A stretch of 60,681 nt of DNA from Planctomycetota bacterium (GTDB lineage: Bacteria > Planctomycetota > B15-G4). The stretch is taken from the NCBI GenBank assembly GCA_029259745.1, contig JAJDEO010000018.1, positions 1 through 60,681 of the forward strand, given 5' to 3'. Under the pieces are notes generated by a model that saw only the letters and a list, made by a program, of their open reading frames with translations, was not told where the DNA came from and searched no databases. Positions 1 to 7,504 of the stretch are shown one piece after another. The translations under genes were made by a program, and so were the position numbers. The first letter of the stretch is position 1, and every line of letters starts with the position of its first letter.

Positions 1-400
1 CGCGGAGACCACCACACACGACAGCGCTGCCGCCATGCGCTCCGCCGGCGGGCATGCCGGGGGTTGGGGGGTGGGAGGGGGTCGCTGGAATCCAGAGACT
101 TGATGACGGCCCGCGGCGACCACTACGCACGAAGGCGCTTCCGGCATGGGCTCCGCCGGCGTGCGTGACGGGGGGTGGTGGGTGGTCGTGCTCTTGAGGG
201 GCCGCTGGAACCCAGGGACTTGATGACGGCCCGCGGCGACCACCACACACGAAAGCGCTTCCGGCATGGGCTCCGCCGGCGTGCGGGTGGTTGGCTTTCG
301 AACGCCTTGCGGGCAGGGTGGGGGGCGACAGGTTCAGGGAATCGCCTGGGTTCTGGGGGCTTTGGTGACGGCCCAGCGGCGACCACCATTGCTCACCGAC
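1..400. repeat. Degenerate tandem repeat array, period about 110-143 bp, open at the left edge
   Basis: Three consecutive units can be aligned by eye: about 10-120, 121-240 and 241-383, followed by the first bases of a fourth. Each unit begins with a block of about 45 bp (accaccacacacgaaagcgc followed by a CCGGC/GCCGG inverted repeat) and ends with a block of about 34 bp reading roughly cttgatgacggcccgcggcg. The middle of each unit varies in length and sequence. The first nine bases of the window match the unit end, so the array continues to the left. No convincing reading frame crosses it. Function is unknown; it could be an intergenic repeat family or a series of structured RNA elements. 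Confidence 0.8.
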
Positions 401-510
401 AGAAGTGAGAGTGGGCCGCGGGGCCGCCATTTCGTATGCCATGGGGACGTGCCGCGGCCCGATGAGGCGGCCGGGCGTCGAATCTCACCTCGTTCGAAGC
501 GGAGGGCAGC

Positions 511-921
511 ATGGCCAACAAGAAGATCCAAGAAGTCGAGGGCATCGGCCCGACCTACGGCGAGAAGCTCGTCGGCTGCGGTATCGGTGACACGGACACG
601 CTGCTCGAGAAGGGCTGCACGGCGAAGGGCCGCAAGACGCTTGCCACCGAGTCCGGCCTCAGCGAGAAACAGATCCTGAAGTGGGTCAACATGTGTGATC
701 TCTTTCGCGTCAAGGGCGTCGGTTCGGAGTACGCCGAGCTGCTCGAGTGCGCGGGTGTCGACACGGTGAAGGAGCTTCAGCACCGCGTTCCGGCGAACCT
801 CGTCGTCAAGATGGCCGAGGTCAACGCGGAGAAGAAGCTGACGCGTCGTCTGCCCACGGAGAAGGACGTCGAGGGCTGGGTCGCCCAGGCGAAGGAACTC
901 CCGCCGACAGTCACGCACTGA
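511..921 (+). CDS. DUF4332-type helix-hairpin-helix protein
   Basis: The 136-residue product is built from two helix-hairpin-helix-like halves. An N-terminal VEGIGPTYGEKL motif (about residues 9-20) and a central RVKGVGSEYAELL motif (about 66-78) are the hairpins, each followed by a helix. This matches the DUF4332 family, whose members resemble the DNA-binding HhH units of polymerases and ComEA-like proteins; the biochemical role of the family is not settled. No signal peptide or membrane segment is visible. The ATG follows a purine-rich stretch (agcggaggg) at suitable spacing. It stands alone between the left-edge repeat array and a hairpin 28 bases after its stop. DNA or RNA binding is an inference from the fold. 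Confidence 0.85.
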   Translation: MANKKIQEVEGIGPTYGEKLVGCGIGDTDTLLEKGCTAKGRKTLATESGLSEKQILKWVNMCDLFRVKGVGSEYAELLECAGVDTVKELQHRVPANLVVKMAEVNAEKKLTRRLPTEKDVEGWVAQAKELPPTVTH

Positions 922-949
922 GCCGGCAGGAACGTTCAGCGACAGCACA

Positions 950-985
950 GGCGGCGGTGGTGAGACGCGATGTCTCGCCGCCGCC
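950..985 (+). terminator. GC-rich hairpin after the DUF4332 gene
   Basis: An eight-base stem (950-957 with 978-985) and a five-base inner stem (962-966 with 972-976) enclose a five-base loop, with an unpaired bulge between the stems. It lies 28 bases past the stop codon. No T-tract follows, so intrinsic termination is only inferred. Confidence 0.45.
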
Positions 986-1673
986 GTCGTCGTTGATGCC
1001 ACCCGTTTCGGGCGGCTCGCGCGCCGGTCCACCGCAGGGGAGGTCCGCCTATGCAGCCGCTCATCCGCGAGGTCGAGGCGCGGCGCCCGGCAAAGTCTTC
1101 TGCCGGCAAGGGGCTCGACCTCGCGTCAGGGCCGACGAACGCGCCAAGCTTGGTGACCGCGAGGCGACGGACGATGCCCCGGTCCTCGCCGGACGCGCGC
1201 GCGAACTCACTCCCCACTCATGGGAGGAAGTCGATCTGCGGAGTGAAAAGTCGTGACGCGTCTCGTCTCATCTCACTCACTTCGTGCCGGTCCCGCGTCG
1301 ACCCATGCCTACGTGGGACATACGAACGCATCGAAATATGTAGGGTCCGGAGCGCGTTTCGGGTCCTGCGCAAGCGACGAAGGAAGTTTTTCCCACAATT
1401 CGTGCTCCCCCGAGCCCTCACGTGTACCACCGAGGCTGCTCACTACATCTTGTGCTCGGGTGTGCGAATGCGGACGACGCGGCCGACCGCGCTGGGGAGA
1501 CGCGTCGTTAGAAGAACACGTCTCGAGAGTCGGTGGGGTGCAGAACGCGTTTTGTGCCAACGTCGTTTCCGTGGGTGTGCAGCAATGAATCTTGACCTCT
1601 GTCTTTCCCTGTCGACGGCCTGTCCCCTGCGGGCCATCGACCACCGCCTCGGCGGCTTCTGCGAGGTGCTTTC
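986..1673. other. Gene-free stretch upstream of the GGDEF/EAL gene
   Basis: About 690 bases with several overlapping open frames in both directions, none with the codon bias, ribosome site or recognisable protein features of the real genes here. The part around 1290-1420 is less GC-rich than its surroundings and may hold a promoter for the gene at 1674. I could not recognise a riboswitch or RNA gene. Confidence 0.5.
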
Positions 1674-3404
1674 GTGACGATGATGCCCAGTGTGTCACTG
1701 AGCCTGGCCCTCGAGCCGATGAGTTCGCCTCTCGAGGCCTCGACGAGTCCGACGGTGCTCTGCGTCGCCGACCGCGCCGTCGCTCTCCCTGCCGCGTGGA
1801 CAGTTTCGTCGTCGTCCAGCGTCGACGACGCCCTCGACCGCAAGGCGTGCTTGACTCCGGATGCCATCGTGCTCGAGGAGTCGATCATCGACGGGCTCTG
1901 CGATGCCTTGCGCCTGACGAAGGACTACCCGGACGTTCCCGTCGTCGTCATCGCAGGTGACGAGCCCGATCACTTCGTCCGCCGTGTGGCTTCCGAGCTG
2001 ATCGCTCCCGACGACTGCTCGACGCTGATGCTCGGCATGATGGTGACGCATGTCATCGAGCAGCAGCGTCTGCGGCGCGAAGCCGACCTCGCGAAACTGC
2101 GGATCCAAGAACTCAACGATGACCTGCGCTCGGCCCGCGCGAAGCTGCGCGACAGTGCGAACATCGACTCGCTCACCGAACTCCTGAACCGCCGCGGACT
2201 GCATGCCGGTCTTGCGCGCCAGTTGAGTTCGATTCGTCAACCCGACGAGGGCATGCTCGCGATCCTGCTCGACCTCGACGGGTTCAAGGCGATCAACGAG
2301 AAGCTCGGTGATGCCAGTGGAAACGTCGTGCTGCGTGAGGTGGGGCGTCGCATCCGCGATGCGCTTCGCGACAACGACTGCGCCTCACGCGTCGGCGGCG
2401 ACGAGTTCCTGATCGTGCTTCCCAACACAGGCTGGAGTGAAGGGCTGCAGATCGCCGACCGCATCCGTCTCGCGGTCAGTGCGACGCCCGTCCTCGAGGC
2501 TCAAGGGCCGATCATGATCACGGCGAGCCTCGGTCTCGCGTACATCCCCGACACGCAAACGGCGATCGACGATCTTCTCGACGTCACGCGCATCGCGCTC
2601 AAGCGCAGCAAGCAAGCGGGCAAGAACTGCGTCGGGATCCAAGGTGACTACGGCGACATCGCGATCTCGCGCTCGCTCGACACGGAGTTCGGCGACTCGG
2701 TCGACGCGCTTCGTAACGGCGAGGGTCTCTACGCCGCGCGGCACGAGATCATGTCGCTCGCCAGCGAACGCGTTCTCGGCTACGAGTACCTCTCGCGCTG
2801 CTCGCTCCCGGTCTTCGACGGGCCCACCGACTTCTTCCGCGTGGCGGCCGAGGCGGGCAGTCTCGCGGCCGTCGACGTCCGTTGCTTCGAGACCTGCGCG
2901 GCTTCGAGCCAGGGCGTCGAGGGAGTCTGGCACCACCTCAACCTCTATCCGTCGACGCTCATGGACGCCGATCCCGAGCGACTGCTGGCACTGCTGCCCG
3001 GCGATCCGAAGCGCTACTGCATCGAGATCAACGAACAGCAGATCCTCGGTGATCCGTCGGAGCTGCTCGATGCCGTGTCTGTCTTCCGCGACGCCGGCGT
3101 TCGGATCGCGATGGACGATGTCGGCTTCGGTCGAAGCTGCATGGAGAGCTTGATCGTGCTCGAGCCAGACGTGGTGAAGATCGACCGCACGTTTGTCACC
3201 GGCATCACGGGTTGCACGAAGCGTGTGCACTCACTCAAGCGCCTGCTCGCTCTGCTCGAGAGCCTCGGTGCCGAAGTCATCGCAGAAGGGATCGAGACCC
3301 AGGCCGACCGCAAGGCGCTGATGGAACTCGGTGTCGTCTACGGTCAGGGCTACCTCTGGGGCATGCCCTCGGTCGGTGATCGTCCGGTCGTCCAGGTGGC
3401 CTGA
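1674..3404 (+). CDS. Diguanylate cyclase/phosphodiesterase (GGDEF-EAL) with receiver-like N-terminus
   Basis: The 576-residue protein makes or degrades the second messenger c-di-GMP. Residues about 27-145 look like a degenerate response-regulator receiver, followed by a short coiled coil (about 135-165). The GGDEF domain has an intact GGDEF at 241-245, and an RxxD inhibitory site at 232-235 at the canonical spacing. The EAL domain begins YEYLSR (370-375), so the signature reads EYL rather than EAL. Its other metal and catalytic positions appear kept (LNLYPS, EIN, MDDVGFG, VVKIDR, EGIET, GQG). Both activities are therefore plausible. No membrane segment is seen, so it is likely cytoplasmic. 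The GTG start follows GAGG at about eight bases; ATG codons lie at 1680 and 1683. Confidence 0.93.
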   Translation: MTMMPSVSLSLALEPMSSPLEASTSPTVLCVADRAVALPAAWTVSSSSSVDDALDRKACLTPDAIVLEESIIDGLCDALRLTKDYPDVPVVVIAGDEPDHFVRRVASELIAPDDCSTLMLGMMVTHVIEQQRLRREADLAKLRIQELNDDLRSARAKLRDSANIDSLTELLNRRGLHAGLARQLSSIRQPDEGMLAILLDLDGFKAINEKLGDASGNVVLREVGRRIRDALRDNDCASRVGGDEFLIVLPNTGWSEGLQIADRIRLAVSATPVLEAQGPIMITASLGLAYIPDTQTAIDDLLDVTRIALKRSKQAGKNCVGIQGDYGDIAISRSLDTEFGDSVDALRNGEGLYAARHEIMSLASERVLGYEYLSRCSLPVFDGPTDFFRVAAEAGSLAAVDVRCFETCAASSQGVEGVWHHLNLYPSTLMDADPERLLALLPGDPKRYCIEINEQQILGDPSELLDAVSVFRDAGVRIAMDDVGFGRSCMESLIVLEPDVVKIDRTFVTGITGCTKRVHSLKRLLALLESLGAEVIAEGIETQADRKALMELGVVYGQGYLWGMPSVGDRPVVQVA

Positions 3405-3440
3405 CCCGAGCAGCCTGACCCGAGCAGCCTGACCCGAGCG
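3399..3440. repeat. Three tandem copies of a 14-bp unit
   Basis: The unit gcctgacccgagca occurs at 3399-3412 and 3413-3426 and, with the last base changed, at 3427-3440. The first copy contains the TGA stop codon of the GGDEF/EAL gene; the last overlaps a possible -35 element for the next gene. Confidence 0.9.
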
Positions 3441-3456
3441 GTGAGCTTGCTATCCT
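3429..3456 (+). promoter_or_regulatory. Possible sigma70-type promoter of the amidohydrolase gene
   Basis: CTGACC (3429-3434) and TATCCT (3451-3456) are separated by 16 bases and lie about 52 bases before the amidohydrolase start. The -35 box sits inside the third 14-bp repeat. It is weakly supported: no transcript evidence and only moderate similarity to the consensus. Confidence 0.3.
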
Positions 3457-3508
3457 CCTCGTGCCATCCGGTCGTGTCGGCCGGGGCGGTCAACGATGCG
3501 AGGTGGGC

Positions 3509-4756
3509 ATGAGCGAGCCGAAGAACCCACGCCGACGAACAGTCCTGCGCGGGATGGCCGTGACGGCCGCCGCCCTGCTCGGCTTGCGTGTCGCTCTTCC
3601 GCGTCTCGTGCGCGTCGGCCCGATCGGTGACTACGACGACGAGACGGCGGCGTTCGTGAAACGTTGCTACGAGGGTCTCGACACCTCGCGCATCGTCGAC
3701 GTCCACACGCACGTCGTCGGCCTCGGCTACGACGACTCGGGCTGCTGGGTGAATCCGGCGTTGCGCAGCGTGTGGCACCCCGTGCGCAACCTCCAGTTCG
3801 ACATGTACCTCGCGGGCGCGGGAATCGACGACGACGAGACGGCCGATCGTCGCTACCTCGAGCGTCTCCTCGAGCTGCATCGGCACGCGAACCCGGCGGG
3901 TCGCATCACGCTCTTCGCATTCGACTACCACGTCAACGAAGACGGCAGCGTCGCCCGTGAGAAGTCGACGTTCTTCACACCGAACGAGTACGTGCTTAGG
4001 CTCGCACGCGAGCATCCCGACGTCATCCCATGCGCGTCGGTGCATCCGTATCGCCTCGATGCGCTCGACCGTCTCGAAGCCGCGATCGAGGCCGGGGCGC
4101 AGGCCGTCAAGTGGCTGCCGAATGCGATGGGGATCGACCCGGCATCGCCGCGGTGCGACGCGTACTACGAGATCCTCGCGCGACGCGGCATCCCGCTCAT
4201 CAGCCACGGCGGACATGAGTCGGCCGTCGATGCTGCCGAGCTCCAGGAGTTCGGCAACCCGCTGCGCATGCGACGGCCGCTCGATGCCGGTGTGCGCGTC
4301 TGCCTGGCACACTGCGGAAGTCTCGGCCAGTGCCTCGACTTCGATCTGCCCGAGCTGTCTCGTGGGTCGGCCGAGGCATTCGATCTCTTCAAGCGACTCG
4401 CCGTCGAGCCGCGCGCCGCCGACCTGCTCTTCGCGGACACCTCCGCGATCACGTTCGTGAACCGAGCCGGCGAGGTGCTCCCGTCGGTGCTGTCTGACGC
4501 ACAGCTGCAGGCGCGACTCGTGCACGGCACCGACTATCCCGTCATCGGCGTCGATCCGGTGCTCTCGACGCGCTTGCTCGTCTGGCGCGATCTCCTCGAC
4601 CAAGCCTCGGCGCGTCTCTGCGAGAAGGTCTTCGACGTCAATCCGCTTCAGTTCGACTTCGTCGTCAAGCGCTCACTGCGCGTGATCGAGGGTGACGAGC
4701 AACGTGGCTTCGGCGACTCGGTCTTCGAGTCGGCGCGGCTCTTCGACACGGCCTGA
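3509..4756 (+). CDS. Exported amidohydrolase-family protein with Tat-type signal
   Basis: The 415-residue product starts with a twin-arginine-like signal (NPRRRTVLRG, then a hydrophobic stretch), so it is probably folded before export. The body is a TIM-barrel amidohydrolase of the TatD/ACMSD-like group. It has a metal-binding VDVHTHV motif (H66 and H68), a later KWLPNA strand with the bridging-type lysine, ISHGGHE, LAHCG and an HGTDYP motif carrying the acid. Substrate cannot be told from sequence; hydrolysis or decarboxylation of a small cyclic or ester compound is possible. The ATG at 3509 follows GAGGTGG and leaves the signal peptide at the very N-terminus. An upstream in-frame start at 3461 would add 16 unlikely residues. 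Confidence 0.85.
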   Translation: MSEPKNPRRRTVLRGMAVTAAALLGLRVALPRLVRVGPIGDYDDETAAFVKRCYEGLDTSRIVDVHTHVVGLGYDDSGCWVNPALRSVWHPVRNLQFDMYLAGAGIDDDETADRRYLERLLELHRHANPAGRITLFAFDYHVNEDGSVAREKSTFFTPNEYVLRLAREHPDVIPCASVHPYRLDALDRLEAAIEAGAQAVKWLPNAMGIDPASPRCDAYYEILARRGIPLISHGGHESAVDAAELQEFGNPLRMRRPLDAGVRVCLAHCGSLGQCLDFDLPELSRGSAEAFDLFKRLAVEPRAADLLFADTSAITFVNRAGEVLPSVLSDAQLQARLVHGTDYPVIGVDPVLSTRLLVWRDLLDQASARLCEKVFDVNPLQFDFVVKRSLRVIEGDEQRGFGDSVFESARLFDTA

Positions 4757-4854
4757 GCTGCGAGTCATCGAAGGGGCGCGGCGTTTCAGTAAGATCCCGA
4801 CGGACCTGCTGAGGCTCGACTCGATGGAGACACCGACGCGTTGCGAGTGATGCG

Positions 4855-5832
4855 ATGAGGGCAAAGTTGTTCGACGACGAAGCGGTGCAGCAGTGGATGC
4901 GCACGTTCGTCGCCAAGTACGTGGACGAGGCCGCCGATCGCGAGTTGTCGGTGGCGTATCCGGCGGCGGGCAACAAGACGCCGCTCGCGATCGTCACGAC
5001 GTCAGCCGGGCGACGGTTCGTCGTGCGCCTCGTGAACAGCGTGTCGGGGCACGTGAAGCTCGTCTCGATCCAGCGCCAGCTCATGGCTTGGGATCTCCCC
5101 GTTCCGGCGGTGGTGGGGGTGTCGGTGCGTTCGATCATCGGGCCTCCGCGCCATGCAGCGATCCTCGAGACGGCCGTGCCCGGTGCGCCGTGGCTCGACG
5201 GCAACAAGGAGCAGCGCGGGGCTGCGTTGGCACCGATCGCGGCGACGCTCGCGCGCTTTCACGCCATCCCGCGGGCGAGCTGTCGGTCTTGGGTGCTGTC
5301 GGGGCGCCGGCGGGCAGCGCGGCCGGTGCTCGCGCGCGCACGCGAACGGCTCGGCCGACTGCGCACGCTCATCGGTGACGAGACCACGAGCACGATTCGC
5401 GCGGGCCTTGCGCGGGCGGGCGAGTCGGCGCGCACGGTCGCGGCCGACGTCCTGATCCACGGGCGCGTGAACAACAACAACTTCCTCATCGAGGACGGCC
5501 GCGTGCATGTCGTCGACCTCGACGCCGTCACGTTCGGCCATGCCGCCCAGGATCTCGTGCGCGCTGTGCACCGCCTGGGCCGCGCCGGCCCGCACCACCG
5601 CGAGATCTTCTGCAACGCCTATCGCGAGCACGCGCAGATCGACGAGCAGGCCCTGGCGCGCACGTGGCCTCTCTACGAGGCCGACATGTTCCTCTCGCGC
5701 GCCGTGGGCCACGCACGCGAGCATGAAAAGAGCGCGCTCACGACCGAAGAGCGTGATGCTTCGATCGCGAGCGAGCTCGAGCGCGTGCGGGCAGCTCTCG
5801 CAGGAGAGCGTTCACCCCTCACGGCAGACTGA
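4855..5832 (+). CDS. Kinase-fold (APH/LPS-kinase-like) protein with altered catalytic loop
   Basis: The 325-residue protein has the layout of small-molecule or lipopolysaccharide kinases of the phosphotransferase family: an N-lobe with a VVRL strand near residue 60, then a C-lobe with LIHGR followed by four asparagines (202-209) and VVDLDAV (about 219-225). In canonical members the loop reads HGD, with the aspartate as catalytic base; here that position is arginine 204. The loop asparagine at the metal position and the DLD acid are kept. The protein may be catalytically weak, a pseudokinase, or use another base. It ends eight bases from the convergent MIP18-like gene. Substrate unknown. Confidence 0.7.
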   Translation: MRAKLFDDEAVQQWMRTFVAKYVDEAADRELSVAYPAAGNKTPLAIVTTSAGRRFVVRLVNSVSGHVKLVSIQRQLMAWDLPVPAVVGVSVRSIIGPPRHAAILETAVPGAPWLDGNKEQRGAALAPIAATLARFHAIPRASCRSWVLSGRRRAARPVLARARERLGRLRTLIGDETTSTIRAGLARAGESARTVAADVLIHGRVNNNNFLIEDGRVHVVDLDAVTFGHAAQDLVRAVHRLGRAGPHHREIFCNAYREHAQIDEQALARTWPLYEADMFLSRAVGHAREHEKSALTTEERDASIASELERVRAALAGERSPLTAD

Positions 5833-5840
5833 CGACGACG

Positions 5841-6227
5841 TTACGGCGCGGGGGTGTCGAGGCCTTCTTCGACCTGCTCCTCCTCGTCTTCTTCGTCCTC
5901 CTCGTCATCGTCATCCATGCCCATCTTCTTCCGACCTTCGGGCGAGATCATCTCCGGACCCCACGGCGGATCCCAGACGACGTTCACGGTGACGTCTTCG
6001 CCGACACCGTCGACGAGGCGCACCTTTTTCTCGCACTCGGCCGGAATCTGCTCGGCCGAAGGACAGCTCGGGGACGTCAGGCTCATGATGACGTTGACGT
6101 TGTTGTCCTCGAGGATGTCCACGCCGTAGATGAGGCCGAGGTTGACGATGTCGACCGGGATCTCGGGGTCGTAGATCGTCGACAGGCTGTCCATGATCTG
6201 CTTTTGCAGGATGCCCTTCTCGGTCAT
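5841..6227 (-). CDS. MIP18/SufT-like (DUF59) iron-sulfur assembly factor
   Basis: The 128-residue protein carries the DUF59 fold seen in PaaD, SufT and eukaryotic MIP18/CIAO2: STIYDPEIPVDIVNLGLIYG (about 15-34), the SPSCPSAEQ segment holding the conserved cysteine, and a closing VVWDPPWGPEM. Family members help mature Fe-S proteins, often with Suf components, though none are in this window. The C-terminus is a low-complexity Asp/Glu tail of about 25 residues, which is not part of the family core. The ATG at 6227 follows AAGGAGAT. It overlaps the stop of the upstream exonuclease gene as ATGA, so the two are probably co-translated. Confidence 0.88.
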   Translation of the reverse strand: MTEKGILQKQIMDSLSTIYDPEIPVDIVNLGLIYGVDILEDNNVNVIMSLTSPSCPSAEQIPAECEKKVRLVDGVGEDVTVNVVWDPPWGPEMISPEGRKKMGMDDDDEEDEEDEEEQVEEGLDTPAP

Positions 6228-7132
6228 GTGATCTCCTTGCTCATTGGGTGGGCGCCGGGGGGTGCCCACGACGGGACAGCTTTTAGCATGTCCAGCAGGC
6301 CGAGGCGCGAAAACAGCTCCTCGGCGAAGGGGCGGTCGCCGCCGCGCCAGCGCATGTCGACGGAGCGTACCTTTGCGGGCGCGTCACGTCGCAGGGTCGC
6401 CAGACGTTGAAAGAGCCGCAGCTCCTCGATGTCGGTTTCGAGACGCTTCGCGATGGCCTTCGCCCCGCGGATGTGCGCGTGATGGCAGAGGTCGGGTTCG
6501 GCGACGAGGCGCTCGATCGAGCCGGCGCGCTTGAGCAGCTTCGCGGCCGTCTTGCGACCGACGCCGCGCAGGCCCGGGAAGTGGTCGGTCGAGTCGCCGG
6601 CGAGGGCCAGCATGTCGGCGAGCTGGTCGGGTCGGACGCCGTAGCGCTTCAAGACGTCGGGCTCGCGATACGTCTCGTTGCGGACGCACTCCCAGAGTGT
6701 CACACGCTCCGTGACGAGCTGCGCGAGATCCTTGTCGGCGCTCACGACGATGACGCTCCAACCGGACTTCTCGGCGCGGCTCGCCAGCGTGGCGAGCACG
6801 TCGTCGGCCTCGAACCCGGGCAGGCTCTCCACCGACATCCCGAGCGCGCGGCAGACGTCGGGTGCGAGGCGCGACTGGACCTTGAAGTCTTCGGGTGTGG
6901 TTCGTCGATCCGACTTGTAGGGCGGGTAGAGCTCGTGGCGGAACGTCGGGACCGGCACATCGAAGGCGACGCAGGCGTGGGTCGGGTTGACCTGGCGCAG
7001 CAGCCGGGACATGAGCCGCCCGAATCCGCTCAGCGCGTGAACGGGTGTCCCGTCGGGCGCGCTCCGCTCGGGGTACGCGAAGTAGCTCCGATAGAGATAC
7101 GCCGTACCGTCGATCAGCAGGACCTGGGCCAT
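6224..7132 (-). CDS. 5'-3' exonuclease (PolA N-domain/FEN-like), stand-alone
   Basis: The 302-residue product matches the 5' nuclease domain of DNA polymerase I without the polymerase. Recognisable parts are LLIDGTAYLYRSYFA (acidic and bridging residues), KSDRRTTPEDF in the helical arch, GFEADDVLATLA, VVSADKDLAQLV and the helix-3-turn-helix GDSTDHFPGLRGVGRKTAAK. All the usual metal-binding aspartates appear present. It would remove flaps or RNA primers during replication and repair, in the cytoplasm. The start MAQVLLIDG fits the family's beginning; a long in-frame extension upstream has no family similarity. It overlaps the DUF59 gene downstream by four bases. Confidence 0.9.
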   Translation of the reverse strand: MAQVLLIDGTAYLYRSYFAYPERSAPDGTPVHALSGFGRLMSRLLRQVNPTHACVAFDVPVPTFRHELYPPYKSDRRTTPEDFKVQSRLAPDVCRALGMSVESLPGFEADDVLATLASRAEKSGWSVIVVSADKDLAQLVTERVTLWECVRNETYREPDVLKRYGVRPDQLADMLALAGDSTDHFPGLRGVGRKTAAKLLKRAGSIERLVAEPDLCHHAHIRGAKAIAKRLETDIEELRLFQRLATLRRDAPAKVRSVDMRWRGGDRPFAEELFSRLGLLDMLKAVPSWAPPGAHPMSKEIT

Positions 7133-7463
7133 CGTGCGCGCGCTTCCGGGGTGAGGCCGACGCCCGTTCGCCGACCCCGCGATCGTACGTCGCGGTCCGG
7201 TCCAGCGGCCAGTCGTCGACAAGCTCGACTTCTGCCTGAGTTCTCCGTGCGAGACGTCGATGAACTGATTGCGCCTTTTCTTGCCCGTCTCGGGGCACGG
7301 CGCTAGCCTGCCCTTCTCACGAAGATCTCCTGCGCGGCGCCTGAGCCAGCAGGGCCTGGACCGAGCGACGCCTCCGATGCTCGACGAAGTGTCTGCGTCG
7401 CGAAACGCCGCGTCTCCTGCCCTGCACACTCAGTCATGCCTTCGTGGCGATCTGCGCGAGAAC

Positions 7464-7479
7464 GGCAGGCGAGCCTGCC
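7464..7479 (+). promoter_or_regulatory. Short inverted repeat in the leader of the methyltransferase/reductase gene
   Basis: GGCAGG and CCTGCC flank a four-base loop about 25 bases before the start codon. It is a small stem of unknown role. The leader as a whole did not match a cobalamin, SAM or SAH riboswitch that I could recognise. Confidence 0.3.
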
Positions 7480-7504
7480 CAGTCACCTCTGCGAGACACA
7501 CCAC

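Noticed and set aside
1..480. Left-edge repeats as a CRISPR array
   Set aside because: Unit length is above 110 bp with two separate conserved blocks and unequal middles; no short direct repeats with uniform spacers and no cas gene.
1051..1677. 208-codon open frame upstream of the GGDEF/EAL gene
   Set aside because: Its composition is Arg/Ser/Thr/Leu-rich without hydrophobic core or motif, it has no ribosome site, and a competing frame on the other strand is equally long.
7300..7504. Possible cobalamin or SAH riboswitch before the methyltransferase/reductase
   Set aside because: A GAGCCAG-like box and a small stem were seen, but the ordered conserved blocks of either riboswitch are absent. 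A covariance-model scan would decide it.
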